Positions 44,476 to 54,433 are shown, numbered from the stretch's first letter. The stretch is DNA of 64,000 nucleotides from an uncultured Prevotella sp. (GCA_900315545.1 OMZM01000009.1:1-64000), one strand, 5' to 3'. A program made the numbers and translations. Notes: generated by a model not told the origin, from the letters alone.

Positions 44476-45978
44476 CTATAATTTGTTATTTCCGTTGCTG
44501 CACAGTCCCATCTGCCTTGCTTTCTCCATAAGCAGAGCCATGAGTGCCTCGCGCTCGTTGGGCACCCTGTTGTCGAGCACGGCATCCTTCAGTGCCTTCT
44601 TCAGCGTGCCTACTTCGCGCGACGGTTTCAGGCTGAACATCTGCATAATTTCATTTCCGTCGATGACGGGTTGCAGTTCCCGCTTGTAGTCTTTCTCCTT
44701 CAGGTCAGCCAGTTTTTCCCTTACAATTCTGAAATTCTCCATAAACCGAGCCTTGCGCATGGAGTTCTTGCTTGTTATGTCTGCCTCGCACAGCATCATC
44801 AGCTCGTCTATGTCGTCGCCGGCATCGTTCATCAGTCGCCTTACGGCACTGTCGGTTACCTGTTCGTCGGCAATGACTATCGGCCGCATGTGCATGTCGA
44901 CCAGCTTCTGCACATATTTCATTTTGGCATCCATCGGCAGCTTCATTCGCCTGAACATCTGCGGCACCATCTTCGCGCCTATGAAGTTATGGTTGTGGAA
45001 AGTCCATCCCTGCGCGTTGTCCCACCGCTTGCTTTTCGGCTTGCCTATGTCGTGCAGCAGTGCCGCCCACCGCAGCCACAGCCGTCCGTCGCTGAATTCG
45101 TCTTCGCCGTTGCTGATGCGCGTATTGATGCGGCGCACTACGTTGTCGAGTACTTCGAGCGTATGGTAAAAGTTGTTCTTGTGCGAGCGTCCGTTTTTCG
45201 TTTCCACTACGTCGAGGGCGCACAGTTCGGGCATGATGACTTGCAGCATTCCCGTGCGGTGCAGCTCTACGAAGCCTGTGCTTGGCTTGTCGGTCATCAT
45301 TATCTTGTTCAGCTCGTCGGCTATTCTCTCGCCACTGACTATTTTCAGCCGTTCGGTGTTTGTACACAGTGCCTCGAGTGTCCGTTCCTCTATTGTGAAA
45401 TTCAGTTGCGTGGCAAATCTCACGCAGCGCATCATGCGCAGCGGGTCGTCTGAGAATGTTATGTCTGGGTCGAGTGGCGTCGCAATGACTCTGTCTTGCA
45501 GGTCGTAGAGTCCGTTGAACGGGTCGACGAGTTCTCCGAAACGCTTTTTGTTCAGGCATATTGCCATAGCATTGATAGTGAAGTCGCGTCGGTTCTGGTC
45601 GTCTTCCAGCGTTCCGTCTTCCACTATCGGCTTTCGCGAGTTGCGGTTGTAGCTCTCGCGCCGTGCACCTACGAACTCCACCTCCGTCATGTCGCCGTCA
45701 GAACCGTGTGCTATCTTCACCTGTGCCGTTCCGAAATTGCGGAACACCGACAGGTGCGCACGCCGTCCGAGTCGTTTTTTCAGTTCCGTAGCCACTTCTA
45801 TGCCACTGCCGACCACCACCACATCGATGTCTTTCGAGGGTCTTTCGAGGAATATGTCGCGCACGTATCCGCCCACGACATAGCACTCCACTCCAATCGA
45901 GTCGGCTACATCGGAGATGCTGTGGAATATGTTTTTATCGAGTATCTTTGCCAGTTCGGCGTCGGAATAGAGTTTCAT
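44476..45978 (-). CDS. CCA tRNA nucleotidyltransferase / poly(A) polymerase family with HD domain
   Basis: 500 residues from the ATG at 45978; the promoter lies just upstream, which excludes the longer in-frame start. The head domain has VVGGYVRDIFLERPSKDIDVVVVG near 31 (GGxVRD and the DxD metal pair), then RRDFTINAMAICL and DPLRMMRCVRFA. The C-terminal part has an HD motif (AALLHDIGKPKS near 285), so it is the CCA-adding/HDIG type. It adds or repairs the 3' CCA of tRNA. It stands alone between the efflux operon and the small membrane protein. Confidence 0.9.
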   Translation of the reverse strand: MKLYSDAELAKILDKNIFHSISDVADSIGVECYVVGGYVRDIFLERPSKDIDVVVVGSGIEVATELKKRLGRRAHLSVFRNFGTAQVKIAHGSDGDMTEVEFVGARRESYNRNSRKPIVEDGTLEDDQNRRDFTINAMAICLNKKRFGELVDPFNGLYDLQDRVIATPLDPDITFSDDPLRMMRCVRFATQLNFTIEERTLEALCTNTERLKIVSGERIADELNKIMMTDKPSTGFVELHRTGMLQVIMPELCALDVVETKNGRSHKNNFYHTLEVLDNVVRRINTRISNGEDEFSDGRLWLRWAALLHDIGKPKSKRWDNAQGWTFHNHNFIGAKMVPQMFRRMKLPMDAKMKYVQKLVDMHMRPIVIADEQVTDSAVRRLMNDAGDDIDELMMLCEADITSKNSMRKARFMENFRIVREKLADLKEKDYKRELQPVIDGNEIMQMFSLKPSREVGTLKKALKDAVLDNRVPNEREALMALLMEKARQMGLCSNGNNKL

Positions 45979-46006
45979 CTTATGTCTTTTGCTCTGAAAA
46001 AGTTGT

Positions 46007-46015
46007 GCAAAGGTA
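46007..46015 (-). promoter_or_regulatory. -7 element of the CCA nucleotidyltransferase gene
   Basis: TACCTTTGC on the minus strand. It places the transcript start downstream of the longer ORF start, which fixes the start codon at 45978. Confidence 0.7.
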
Positions 46016-46144
46016 TGTTTTTTTTGCGTAACGTGCAAATATTTGACTGTTTAGGTTACTTTTTTTGGCAAAGGTACGGTCAAGAAATGATGGGTGAAAA
46101 GACAGTTTAACACAGGTCATGGATAAAAAGCGGTAGAAATTTCG

Positions 46145-46153
46145 TACCTTTGC
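46145..46153 (+). promoter_or_regulatory. -7 element of the 64-residue membrane protein gene
   Basis: TACCTTTGC, 35 nt before the ATG at 46189. An upstream in-frame start at 46150 lies inside the promoter and is excluded. Confidence 0.6.
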
Positions 46154-46188
46154 AGGCAGATAAATCGGAATTTAACAGTCACAAGAAT

Positions 46189-46383
46189 ATGAAAAAAAGA
46201 AATATAGTCTCTTTGTTGATGTTATTGGTGAGTGTTGTTTGTTTTTTTTTGTGTAAAGTTCTAAGTAGCATTTTCATCGAGGTTGTATGGCGTGATAAGT
46301 TTAACATAGCCATTCTTATGTTCTTCCTTTTTATTGGTGGTCTCATATTACTGGCATTATCTATAATGCGTTTACTCAAATAG
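46189..46383 (+). CDS. Small two-helix membrane protein, 64 residues
   Basis: Begins MKKRNIVSLLMLLVSVVCFF and has two strongly hydrophobic segments (about residues 7-28 and 39-60) with a short charged loop (EVVWRDKFN) between them; the C terminus is basic. A clear promoter and a proper start support it as a real gene. No family was recognised; small two-helix proteins of this type are often modulators of larger membrane complexes. The 657 nt that follow hold element copy D and the DUF1599 promoter. Confidence 0.65.
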   Translation: MKKRNIVSLLMLLVSVVCFFLCKVLSSIFIEVVWRDKFNIAILMFFLFIGGLILLALSIMRLLK

Positions 46384-46486
46384 ATTTTCAAACACAAATT
46401 CCAATTTAACGAAATATATAAAAATAAGTTGGTATGTTTTGCAAAGCAGGACTATGTTTCGCAAGAAATAATACTAATCATTTTTC

Positions 46487-46928
46487 GGCTCGTTTACTGC
46501 CGCGTGAGTGCCCTCGAAAGTCATTTTGAAAATCGCAGGGGCAAAATATGCCCAAAATTCGCATGATACCATAATCCTTTGGCCATCAGATTATTAACCA
46601 CAAATATAAGCGTTTTATGCAGGAAACATAAGTGTTAAAATTGTCAAAGAGCATGTTTGAGATTGTCAAACACACTGTTTGAGGCGGTCAGACATAGTGT
46701 TTGGGGGTATCAGGCATTGTGTTTTGCAGGGCAAAACAGGTGAAACAGGAGCCTCAAAGATACTCTTTGACATTTTTAACAGTTGTGTCTGGTCTTGAAA
46801 TTAACGGTTTTTTGCACTTTCAGGGGCTGTAAATTTTCTATTTGGAGAGTTTTCCTCTGTCAAAAGTTTTCATAATTTTCGGGGTCGGCAGGGAAGGCGC
46901 GAACAGTTTGGCACGGTTTTTGTAGGAC
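46487..46928 (+). repeat. Copy D of the 437-bp phased-palindrome element
   Basis: Complete copy, one base longer than B and C. Units at 46644-46660, 46666-46682, 46688-46704, 46710-46726, 46732-46748 and 46754-46770 keep the exact 22-bp period. The gap to the box at 46909-46924 is 138 nt. The downstream block has an in-frame stop where copies A-C are open, which argues that the element is not protein-coding. It precedes the DUF1599 gene in the same orientation. Confidence 0.92.
46909..46924 (+). promoter_or_regulatory. Sigma-54-like box in element copy D
   Basis: TGGCACGGTTTTTGTA, identical to copy C although the flanking 27 nt are quite different. Confidence 0.4.
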
Positions 46929-47001
46929 AAACATTGACGCCACTCCCAACCTTTACATTTATATAAAAAGGCAGGCTAAGAGACGATTAAACGACATATA
47001 T

Positions 47002-47033
47002 TTTGCCGTTTCGCGAAAAATACGTACTTTTGC
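47002..47033 (+). promoter_or_regulatory. Promoter of the DUF1599-tpiA-folE operon
   Basis: TTTG near 47002-47005 and TACTTTTGC at 47025-47033, 8 nt before the start codon, so the leader is very short or absent. Confidence 0.6.
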
Positions 47034-47040
47034 AACAATT

Positions 47041-47586
47041 ATGGACAAAAGAAACGAAAATACAGAACAGCAGTTCCGGGAAGTGTTGAATGAATGTCGC
47101 TCTCTTTTCGAGAAGAAACTGCACGACTACAGTGCCTCGTGGCGCATACTGCGACCCGAGTCGCTGACCGACCAGCTGTATATCAAGGCTAAGAGAATAC
47201 GCTCGATAGAGATAAAGAAGTGCAGCAAGATTGACGAGGGCATACGCCCTGAGTTCATAGCACTGATAAACTACGGCATCGTGGGACTGATACAGCTCGA
47301 CAAGGGCTTTGCCGACAACGTAGACATAAGCAACGACGAGGCGATGCAACTCTACGACCGATATGCCGACGAGGCTCTGCAACTGATGCTGAAGAAAAAC
47401 CACGACTACGACGAGGCGTGGCGACAGATGCGCGTGAGCAGCTATACAGACCTCATACTGACTAAGTTGCAGCGCGTGAAGGAACTGGAGGAAATAGACG
47501 GTCAGGCTCTCGTCAGCGAGGGCGTGGATGCCAACTACATGGACATCATCAACTATGCCGTGTTTGGAGCAATAAAAACAAAATAG
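47041..47586 (+). CDS. DUF1599 (nucleotide-modification-associated) protein with internal duplication
   Basis: 181 residues built of two homologous halves: KLHDYSASWRILRPESLTDQLYIKAKRIRSIE near 25 and KNHDYDEAWRQMRVSSYTDLILTKLQRVKELE near 118, each ending in a conserved (A/N)YG/A segment. This is the DUF1599 family, linked to nucleotide metabolism. First gene of the operon DUF1599, DoxX-like, tpiA, SPOR, folE; I recall the same order from Bacteroides. It is the gene behind element copy D. Confidence 0.85.
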   Translation: MDKRNENTEQQFREVLNECRSLFEKKLHDYSASWRILRPESLTDQLYIKAKRIRSIEIKKCSKIDEGIRPEFIALINYGIVGLIQLDKGFADNVDISNDEAMQLYDRYADEALQLMLKKNHDYDEAWRQMRVSSYTDLILTKLQRVKELEEIDGQALVSEGVDANYMDIINYAVFGAIKTK

Positions 47587-47600
47587 ACAGACAACCGACA

Positions 47601-48953
47601 ATGCTGAGAAAAATCATTGTGAACATCTGCCGCATGCTGCTGGCTGTGGTCTTCATATTCTCTGGATTTGTGAAGGCTATAGACCCGCTGGGCACGGTCT
47701 ACAAGATGCAGGACTATCTCGCAGCGGCTCACTCTGCCATTGCTGCGGCACCGGAATGGCTGCTGACAGCATGCGCCATAGCACTCTCCACGATGGAGTT
47801 TCTGCTCGGAATATTCCTGTTCTTCGGTTTCCACAGGCGAGTCGTAACGAAGCTGACACTTGTCTTCATGGTCATAATGACAGCCATTACGACATGGATA
47901 TGGATTGCCGACCCCGTGAAAGACTGCGGATGCTTCGGCGACGCACTGATACTGACAAACACACAGACACTGCTGAAAAACATCATACTGCTGGCATGCG
48001 CCGTAACGGTTGCCCTGCGACACGACGACATAATAAGATACATATCGCTGGACACGCAGTGGATAGTAGTCAACTATACCATACTGTTCATTGCCGGCAT
48101 AACGGCATGGAGCCTGTACGACCTGCCGCTGTTCGATTTCCGCCCATACCACGTCGGCGCAGACTTCCGACAGGACACGGAAATACCGGAAGGGGCAGAG
48201 CAACCGCAGTTTGAAACAACATTCATCTTGCAGAAAAACGGCGAGCAGCGCGAGTTTACGATAGACAACTATCCCGACTCGACATGGACATTCGTCGACA
48301 GCCACACCACGCAGACAAGCGAGGGATACGTCCCGCCGATGCACGACTTCAGCATAGAGGATAAGGCTACGGGCACCAACCTGACCGACAGCATAGCCAA
48401 ACGCGACGGCTACACGTTCCTGCTGATAGCACCAGACCTTGAAAAGGCTGCCGACAGCAACTTCGGATATATCGACCGAATATACGAATACTGCACGGCT
48501 AACGGCTATCCGTTCTGCTGTCTGACCGCATCGGGCGACAAGGCGCAGCAGGAATGGCGCGACAAGACAGGAGCGGAATATCCATTCTACTTCACCGACC
48601 ACACTACGCTGAAGACAATGATACGCAGCAATCCAGGACTGATGCTCCTGAAAGACGGCAAGATAATAGGCAAATGGAGCCACAACAACCTGCCTGCAAT
48701 AAACGAAGAGTCGCCGATGGCTGACAAGGCGGGCATTGCCGACAACGTAAAGAAAAGCAACTCGCGCAAAGCACTCAGCGTAATACTGTGGTTCATCATA
48801 CCGCTCATACTGCTGACTCTTGCCGACAGGCTCTGGACTTGGAGCAAATGGGTGAAAAGAATAGCACTGATAAAGGAAAGAAAACAACAAAATAAAAATA
48901 ACAACGACAATGAGAAAAAAGATTGTAGCAGGCAACTGGAAAATGAATCTTAA
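47601..48953 (+). CDS. BT_3928-type membrane protein: DoxX/MauE-like domain with C-terminal periplasmic domain
   Basis: 450 residues. Residues about 1-165 are a four-helix DoxX/MauE-like membrane domain ([23 protein letters not shown] near 19; [12 protein letters not shown] near 107, a Cys pair seen in MauE-like redox proteins). Then come a soluble segment with a thioredoxin-like part ([12 protein letters not shown], and [14 protein letters not shown] near 345) lacking a CxxC in that part, and one C-terminal TM helix. It probably handles disulfide or quinone redox chemistry at the membrane. Its last 44 nt overlap the tpiA start in another frame. Confidence 0.8.
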   Translation: MLRKIIVNICRMLLAVVFIFSGFVKAIDPLGTVYKMQDYLAAAHSAIAAAPEWLLTACAIALSTMEFLLGIFLFFGFHRRVVTKLTLVFMVIMTAITTWIWIADPVKDCGCFGDALILTNTQTLLKNIILLACAVTVALRHDDIIRYISLDTQWIVVNYTILFIAGITAWSLYDLPLFDFRPYHVGADFRQDTEIPEGAEQPQFETTFILQKNGEQREFTIDNYPDSTWTFVDSHTTQTSEGYVPPMHDFSIEDKATGTNLTDSIAKRDGYTFLLIAPDLEKAADSNFGYIDRIYEYCTANGYPFCCLTASGDKAQQEWRDKTGAEYPFYFTDHTTLKTMIRSNPGLMLLKDGKIIGKWSHNNLPAINEESPMADKAGIADNVKKSNSRKALSVILWFIIPLILLTLADRLWTWSKWVKRIALIKERKQQNKNNNDNEKKDCSRQLENES

Positions 48954-49668
48954 CCTGCAAGAAGGCGTAGCTCTGGCTACAGAACTTAACGAGACACTGA
49001 AAAACGAAAAGGCTAACTGCGAAGTCATCATCTGCACACCGTTCATCCATCTGGCAAAGGTGGCTGACTGCATCGACCAGAACGTGCTGAAACTCGGAGC
49101 AGAAAACTGTGCCGACAAGGAAAAAGGTGCCTACACGGGAGAAGTGTCGGCAGAAATGGTGAAGTCGACAGGCGCACAATACGTCATTCTCGGACACTCG
49201 GAACGACGCCAATACTACAACGAAACGGCTGAGATACTGCGCGAAAAGGTATTGCTCGCACTGAAAAACAACCTGAAAGTGATATTCTGCATAGGCGAAA
49301 CACTGGAAGAACGCGAAGCAAACAAGCAAAACGAAGTAGTGAAAGCAGAACTGGAAGGAAGCGTTTTCAACCTGACAAAAGACGAATTTGCCAACATCGT
49401 CATAGCATACGAGCCTATCTGGGCTATCGGCACAGGAAAGACGGCAACGGCAGAACAAGCAGAGGAAATACACGCATACATACGCTCACTCGTGGCTGAA
49501 CACTACGACAGCGAGACAGCTGACAACACAAGCATTCTCTACGGAGGAAGCTGCAAGGCAAGCAACGCTCCAGAACTGTTCGGAAAGCCAGACATCGATG
49601 GCGGACTGATAGGTGGAGCATCGCTGAAGACTGCCGACTTCAAGGGCATTATAGATGCATGGAAATAA
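48910..49668 (+). CDS. tpiA: Triosephosphate isomerase
   Basis: Interconverts dihydroxyacetone phosphate and glyceraldehyde 3-phosphate. 252 residues: VAGNWKMNL with the substrate-binding Lys (near 5-13), VILGHSERR with the catalytic His (near 96), [16 protein letters not shown] with the catalytic Glu (near 166) and loop 6, and [15 protein letters not shown] near 210. It begins 44 nt before the end of the DoxX-like gene, a long out-of-frame overlap that suggests coupled translation. Its separation from gap means glycolysis genes are not clustered here. Confidence 0.98.
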   Translation: MRKKIVAGNWKMNLNLQEGVALATELNETLKNEKANCEVIICTPFIHLAKVADCIDQNVLKLGAENCADKEKGAYTGEVSAEMVKSTGAQYVILGHSERRQYYNETAEILREKVLLALKNNLKVIFCIGETLEEREANKQNEVVKAELEGSVFNLTKDEFANIVIAYEPIWAIGTGKTATAEQAEEIHAYIRSLVAEHYDSETADNTSILYGGSCKASNAPELFGKPDIDGGLIGGASLKTADFKGIIDAWK

Positions 49669-49692
49669 TTGTAATATAACAAAAACATAAAC

Positions 49693-50349
49693 ATGAAACA
49701 ACTAATTGCAGTAATCGCCTTCTTGCTTGCAGGCATGACTTCGGTCAGCGCACAGTCGATAGTCGAACACCTGCAAAAAGACGAACAGGACAAGGGAAAG
49801 GTAAAAGTAAACCACAGCAAGGAGATTGACCAACTTGTAAACGGAGAAACAAAGGTCATCACCCCTACCCCTGCACCAACGAAACAGGACGACAACAAGA
49901 CACAGCAGAAACAAGAAAATGCTCCGCAGAAGCCGGACAGTACAGCCAGCAAGAATAACGAAAGCAAAGACAACGACAGCGAAAACGAGCCAAAGGCAGA
50001 AACAAGGCATCGCACCGTAGTTTCGCACAACGACCTCGACACCGAGTCGCATACTGTCGACACGAGAAAGAAGGTAATGAGAAATGCACAGAAGGTTACG
50101 GGCTACAGAGTGCAGGTCTATTCTGGAGGCAGTTCGCGCAACGACAGACAGAAAGCACAGGCAGCGTCGAACAAAATCAAGGCAAAATATCCTAATCTGC
50201 CAGTCTACGTACACTTCTATTCGCCAAGCTGGAAATGCAGGGTAGGCAACTTCAGAAGCTACGAAGAAGCCAACAAGGTGCTGAAACAGATGAAGGCACT
50301 GGGCTACAGCTCGGCTTGCATCGTGAAAGGAAAGATTACTGTACAATAA
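49693..50349 (+). CDS. Secreted SPOR-domain protein
   Basis: 218 residues: signal peptide (MKQLIAVIAFLLAGMTSVSA), a low-complexity Gln/Lys/Asp/Glu-rich linker (about 25-130), and a C-terminal SPOR domain (GYRVQVYSGGSSRNDRQKAQ near 138, then WKCRVGNFRSYEEANKVL and KALGYSSACIVKG). SPOR domains bind glycan strands stripped of peptides at the division septum, so it is likely a periplasmic division- or envelope-associated protein. In operon between tpiA (24 nt) and folE (45 nt). Confidence 0.9.
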   Translation: MKQLIAVIAFLLAGMTSVSAQSIVEHLQKDEQDKGKVKVNHSKEIDQLVNGETKVITPTPAPTKQDDNKTQQKQENAPQKPDSTASKNNESKDNDSENEPKAETRHRTVVSHNDLDTESHTVDTRKKVMRNAQKVTGYRVQVYSGGSSRNDRQKAQAASNKIKAKYPNLPVYVHFYSPSWKCRVGNFRSYEEANKVLKQMKALGYSSACIVKGKITVQ

Positions 50350-50394
50350 AACAACTGCAACAAACAAAACTGTTACATAAACACAAGAATAGAA

Positions 50395-50988
50395 ATGAAT
50401 CCCGAAATAGAACTGCGTGAGGGCTTGGACGAACTGGCAAGCCATTACGAGCAAGTCCTGACACTGCTGGGCGAAGACCCAAAGAGAGAGGGCTTGCAGA
50501 AAACGCCAATGCGCGTGGCAAAAGCCATGCAGATACTGACACGCGGATATACGCAAGATCCGCACAAGGTACTTACCGACGCACTGTTTGAAGAGAAATA
50601 CAACCAGATGGTAATAGTGAAGGACATAGACTTCTTCTCTATGTGCGAACACCACATGCTGCCGTTCTACGGAAAGGTACACGTGGCATATATTCCTAAC
50701 GGATACATTACCGGACTGAGCAAGATTGCAAGAGTGGTTGACATCTTCAGCCATCGTCTGCAAGTGCAGGAACGCATGACACAGCAGATAAAGGACTGTA
50801 TAGAAGACACACTGCACCCGATGGGCGTGATGGTTGTCGTGGAGGCTAAGCACATGTGCATGCAGATGAGAGGCGTGGAGAAGCAAAACTCAATAACGAC
50901 GACAAGCGACTTCAGCGGTGCATTCAACCAGGCTAAGACGCGAGAGGAATTCATGAACCTGCTACGCGGAGAGTCAAAGCGAATTTAA
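50395..50988 (+). CDS. folE: GTP cyclohydrolase I
   Basis: Makes 7,8-dihydroneopterin triphosphate from GTP, the first step of tetrahydrofolate synthesis. 197 residues with the zinc-binding [18 protein letters not shown] near 81 (Cys and two His), [26 protein letters not shown] near 100-130, and [11 protein letters not shown] near 161 with the other zinc Cys. Length fits the unimodular bacterial form. Last enzyme gene of the DUF1599-tpiA operon. Confidence 0.97.
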   Translation: MNPEIELREGLDELASHYEQVLTLLGEDPKREGLQKTPMRVAKAMQILTRGYTQDPHKVLTDALFEEKYNQMVIVKDIDFFSMCEHHMLPFYGKVHVAYIPNGYITGLSKIARVVDIFSHRLQVQERMTQQIKDCIEDTLHPMGVMVVVEAKHMCMQMRGVEKQNSITTTSDFSGAFNQAKTREEFMNLLRGESKRI

Positions 50989-51032
50989 TGCTTACTTATA
51001 AAAGTTTTAATGCTTACATATAACAGAACGAC

Positions 51033-51680
51033 ATGAACTTGACAAAGAAATATCTAAAGGCTGTCGCATCGCTCGCAGCAGGTGTTATGATGCTCGCATC
51101 GTGTGGACTTGGCGAAGACAACAACCAGTCGATGACGAAAACAGTGGAACTGACAAAGCAGGAAATAGCTGTCAGAAACATGACGCTTAACGGTTCTTGG
51201 GAAGGAAAGCTGTACTATGTCAACAACGTAAAGCATGAAAATGATTCCATAGACATCGTTTGGAAGACCGACACCGTAGCAAAGAAAGTTACGATAAGCG
51301 ACTTCCCCGTGAAACTGTTGGCACAGTATGTTGACGACGAGAGCAAGGAGCTGATAGCGAATGCAGCCGACCAGAGCCTTGTTTTCGACTACTATTCCGT
51401 TACGAGCGACTATGTGGAGTATTACAACATGTATTATTTCAGATACCAGTTCACACCGGTTGGCAACAAAGCCGTATTCAGTGCGAACGGCGAAGACATT
51501 ACGGTTACATTCATGGAGTCGCTGACCGACTACAGCAACGTGTTCTCGCCTATGGCTGTCTACTACAAACGTGTCATGTCGGGCAACATACTTATTGGCA
51601 ACATTTCGTTCAAAGACAAAACATATACGGCAAACGTGCTGATGTCGATAGGCGGAACGGAAATAGGAAAGGCTAATTAA
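51033..51680 (+). CDS. Lipoprotein, DUF4840-like
   Basis: 215 residues with a lipobox (MMLASCGLGED). The mature part is beta-rich: LNGSWEGKLYYVNNVKHENDSIDIVW near 47 and NVLMSIGGTEIG at the end, reminiscent of DUF4840 proteins of Bacteroidota, but I cannot confirm the family. It follows folE by 44 nt, in which TTTAATGCTTAC occurs twice. The next gene, xth, follows after 23 nt, so co-transcription is likely. Function unknown. Confidence 0.6.
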   Translation: MNLTKKYLKAVASLAAGVMMLASCGLGEDNNQSMTKTVELTKQEIAVRNMTLNGSWEGKLYYVNNVKHENDSIDIVWKTDTVAKKVTISDFPVKLLAQYVDDESKELIANAADQSLVFDYYSVTSDYVEYYNMYYFRYQFTPVGNKAVFSANGEDITVTFMESLTDYSNVFSPMAVYYKRVMSGNILIGNISFKDKTYTANVLMSIGGTEIGKAN

Positions 51681-51703
51681 ACATTTATACAAAACATATT
51701 ATT

Positions 51704-52453
51704 ATGAAACTGATTTCTTGGAATGTCAACGGACTGAGGGCATGCGTGGGCAAAGGATTTGAGGAGATTTTCAGGCAGCTTGATGCCGACTTCTTCTGTC
51801 TGCAAGAAACGAAGATGCAGGAAGGACAACTTGACCTGGCTTTCGAGGGTTATGAGTCCTACTGGAACTATGCCGATAAGAAAGGCTATTCCGGTACGGC
51901 TATCTTTACGAAACACCATCCTGTCAGCGTAACATACGGCATGGGCATTGACGAACACGACCACGAGGGACGTGTCATTACGCTGGAAATGGATGATTTC
52001 TATCTTGTTACGGTATATACGCCGAATGCTCAAGACGGTCTGAGAAGGCTCGCCTACCGCATGACTTGGGACGATGATTTCAGGAAATACGTTGATGCTC
52101 TCGACAAGAAGAAGCCCGTGATTGTCTGCGGGGACATGAACGTGGCACACCAGGAGATAGACCTGAAGAATCCGAAGACAAACCACAAGAATGCAGGATT
52201 TACCGACGAGGAGCGAGAGAAATTCACACTGCTACTCGGCGACGGCTTCATTGACACCTTCAGGGAGCTGCATCCAGAGGACATTGTCTACTCATGGTGG
52301 TCGTACAGGTTTAAGGCACGCGAAAAGAACGCAGGCTGGCGCATCGACTACTTCCTTGCATCGGAGAGAATGAGGCAGAACATCGAGGGTGCCGGCATTC
52401 ACACTGAGATTTATGGATCGGACCATTGCCCGGTTGAACTGACGATAAAATGA
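51704..52453 (+). CDS. xth: Exodeoxyribonuclease III (AP endonuclease)
   Basis: 249 residues of the ExoIII/APE1 family: MKLISWNVNGLRACVGKGF at the N terminus (metal Asn), DADFFCLQETKMQEGQLD near 27 (metal Glu), YTPNAQDGLRRLAYR, GDMNVAHQEIDLKNP near 144, and WRIDYFLASERM through SDHCPVELTI (catalytic Asp-His) at the end. It repairs abasic sites by cutting 5' to the lesion. Confidence 0.97.
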   Translation: MKLISWNVNGLRACVGKGFEEIFRQLDADFFCLQETKMQEGQLDLAFEGYESYWNYADKKGYSGTAIFTKHHPVSVTYGMGIDEHDHEGRVITLEMDDFYLVTVYTPNAQDGLRRLAYRMTWDDDFRKYVDALDKKKPVIVCGDMNVAHQEIDLKNPKTNHKNAGFTDEEREKFTLLLGDGFIDTFRELHPEDIVYSWWSYRFKAREKNAGWRIDYFLASERMRQNIEGAGIHTEIYGSDHCPVELTIK

Positions 52454-52511
52454 CATGTTGTTTACAAAATAAAACATTACACCTTATTATATTTAAAATA
52501 TCATAATAATT

Positions 52512-52543
52512 TTTGTCGTTTAATGAGAAAACAATAATTTTGC
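52512..52543 (+). promoter_or_regulatory. Promoter of the M6 peptidase gene
   Basis: TTTG at 52512-52515 and TAATTTTGC at 52535-52543, 19 nt apart; about 45 nt of leader before the ATG at 52594. Confidence 0.6.
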
Positions 52544-52593
52544 AACGATTTTTAGAAAATAACAAACAAACAAATAACATTTATAATTTGAAA

Positions 52594-54366
52594 ATGAAAA
52601 AATTTATTCTTTCAGCACTCATGATGGCGATCTCACTGACTATGAGTGCTATCCCTGCTAAAAGGGAGTGGAAATCATTTAAACAAAGTGACGGAACAAT
52701 GGTTACACTGATGCTTGTCGGCGACGAAAACTTCCATTGCTTCCAGACAACAGACGGACTGCCTGTTGTTGAATCTGACGGAAACTATTATTACGCCAAC
52801 TCAAAGGGCGACTACATGCAGGCAACAAGCATGTTGGCTCACAATGTAGAAATGCGTACGGCTGAGGAAAGCAGTGCCATTGCAAGCTTGAGCAACAGCA
52901 ATGACATAGACAGAATGTGGAAGGCTGCGCCTAACATGCAGAACCTGCGCCACAAGACCATCGGTGTGCCTTCCGGCGACTTCACAGGAAGCAAAAAGGG
53001 TATCATCATCCTTGTTTCATTCAACAATCTCGACTTCACTATCGAAAACCCACAGCAGGCTTTCAGCGACCTCGCCAACAAGGAAGGATATACCAACAGC
53101 TATGGTGCCATCGGCAGCGTACACGACTATTTCAAGAGCATGAGCCGTGGCGTGTTCGACCTTACGTTCGACGTTGTAGGTCCATACAAGGCTCCACAGA
53201 ATGTTGAATACTATGGCAAGAACGGCACATACGGCACTGACACTAACGTCAGACAGCTCATCACATGGGCAATGAGAGAGGCTGACAAGGACGTAAACTA
53301 TAAGGATTACGACTGGGACGGCGACGGCGAAGTTGACCAGGTGTTCGTTCTTTATGCAGGATATGCTGAAGCACAGTATGCACCATCATGGACTATTTGG
53401 CCTCATGAGTCGCAGCTCGGAATGCAGTCGTTCCGTCTCGACGGCGTAACACTTAATACATACGCTTGCGGACAGGAACTTGACGGAAACTCTGGCTCAC
53501 GCATGGCTGGTCTGGGAACTATATGCCACGAGTTCACACACTGTCTCGGATTGCCTGACTTCTATGATACAAACAAAAACGAAGGCTCAACTACAAGCAA
53601 CTACGGCATGGGAGACTGGGACCTGATGTGCTCTGGAAGCTACAACGGAAACAGCTGGAAACCGGCAGCATACACTGCTTACGAGCGTAACTTCTGTGGA
53701 TGGCTGGATTTGGCTGAACTGAAAGAGGATGACTCATATATCATCTCAGACATGAGACCACTGGAGGACTACGGTAGCGCTTTCGTTGTTTACAATCCTG
53801 CAAACAAGAATGAGTACTATATATTTGAAAACCGTAGTCGCAAATATGGATGGGACGCAGCTCTCGCTGGACAAGGATTGCTCATCTATCACGTAAACTA
53901 CATTTCTTCACGCTGGAGGAACAACACTGTAAACACAACAGGCAAGGGAGACCCATGCATGCAGGTTGTACCTGCCGACAACAATTTCGGAAGCTATAAC
54001 ATAGGTAAAGACTTGTGGCCTGCTACTGTTGGACTGAATGTAATAAACACATTCTCTGAAACGTCTACACCTGCTTCTACACTGTTCAACAACAACACAG
54101 ACGGTACGAAGAAGCTGCACATAAAACTTAGCAACATCAAAGTACAGTCGAGCACAGGTATTGTTTCTTTCGTCTACAACGACGGAACAGAAGACTACTC
54201 TGCTACTGGCATTAAGAGCGTAAACGCAACAAGCAATGCAAAGTCTGGCGTCTACAGCATCAATGGTACGTTCGTTGCTGACAAGGAAAATCTGCAAGGT
54301 TTGCAGCGTGGTATCTACATCATACGCGAGGCTGACGGAACAACAAAGAAAGTGATAGTTGAATAA
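52594..54366 (+). CDS. Secreted M6-family metalloprotease (immune inhibitor A-like)
   Basis: 590 residues from the ATG at 52594, which starts the signal peptide (MKKFILSALMMAISLTMSA); an earlier in-frame ATG at 52513 precedes the promoter. The zinc site is HEFTHCLGLPDFYD (near 312), an HExxHxxGxxD metzincin-like pattern of peptidase family M6. Conserved GSVHDYFKSMSRGVFDL and YDWDGDGEVDQVFVLYAGYAEA lie upstream of it. The C terminus (SGVYSINGTFVADKENLQGLQRGIYIIRE...KKVIVE) resembles type IX secretion tails. It is probably surface or extracellular and may act on host proteins. Single gene with a 15-bp-stem terminator. Confidence 0.9.
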   Translation: MKKFILSALMMAISLTMSAIPAKREWKSFKQSDGTMVTLMLVGDENFHCFQTTDGLPVVESDGNYYYANSKGDYMQATSMLAHNVEMRTAEESSAIASLSNSNDIDRMWKAAPNMQNLRHKTIGVPSGDFTGSKKGIIILVSFNNLDFTIENPQQAFSDLANKEGYTNSYGAIGSVHDYFKSMSRGVFDLTFDVVGPYKAPQNVEYYGKNGTYGTDTNVRQLITWAMREADKDVNYKDYDWDGDGEVDQVFVLYAGYAEAQYAPSWTIWPHESQLGMQSFRLDGVTLNTYACGQELDGNSGSRMAGLGTICHEFTHCLGLPDFYDTNKNEGSTTSNYGMGDWDLMCSGSYNGNSWKPAAYTAYERNFCGWLDLAELKEDDSYIISDMRPLEDYGSAFVVYNPANKNEYYIFENRSRKYGWDAALAGQGLLIYHVNYISSRWRNNTVNTTGKGDPCMQVVPADNNFGSYNIGKDLWPATVGLNVINTFSETSTPASTLFNNNTDGTKKLHIKLSNIKVQSSTGIVSFVYNDGTEDYSATGIKSVNATSNAKSGVYSINGTFVADKENLQGLQRGIYIIREADGTTKKVIVE

Positions 54367-54391
54367 TCTCAACAACTTAAAAATAACATTT

Positions 54392-54433
54392 ATAAGAGGA
54401 TATGTCTATTTTGACATATCCTCTTATTTTTAT
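54392..54433 (+). terminator. Terminator of the M6 peptidase gene
   Basis: ATAAGAGGATATGTC (54392-54406) pairs perfectly with GACATATCCTCTTAT (54413-54427), then TTTTTATA. Confidence 0.9.

Noticed and set aside
45979-46038. N-terminal extension of the CCA nucleotidyltransferase to 46038
   Set aside because: The -7 promoter element lies within the extension (46007-46015), so the transcript starts downstream of it.
47553-49118. 521-codon minus-strand ORF across the DoxX-like and tpiA genes
   Set aside because: It spans two well-identified genes on the other strand and has a Cys/His/Arg-rich, non-protein-like composition.
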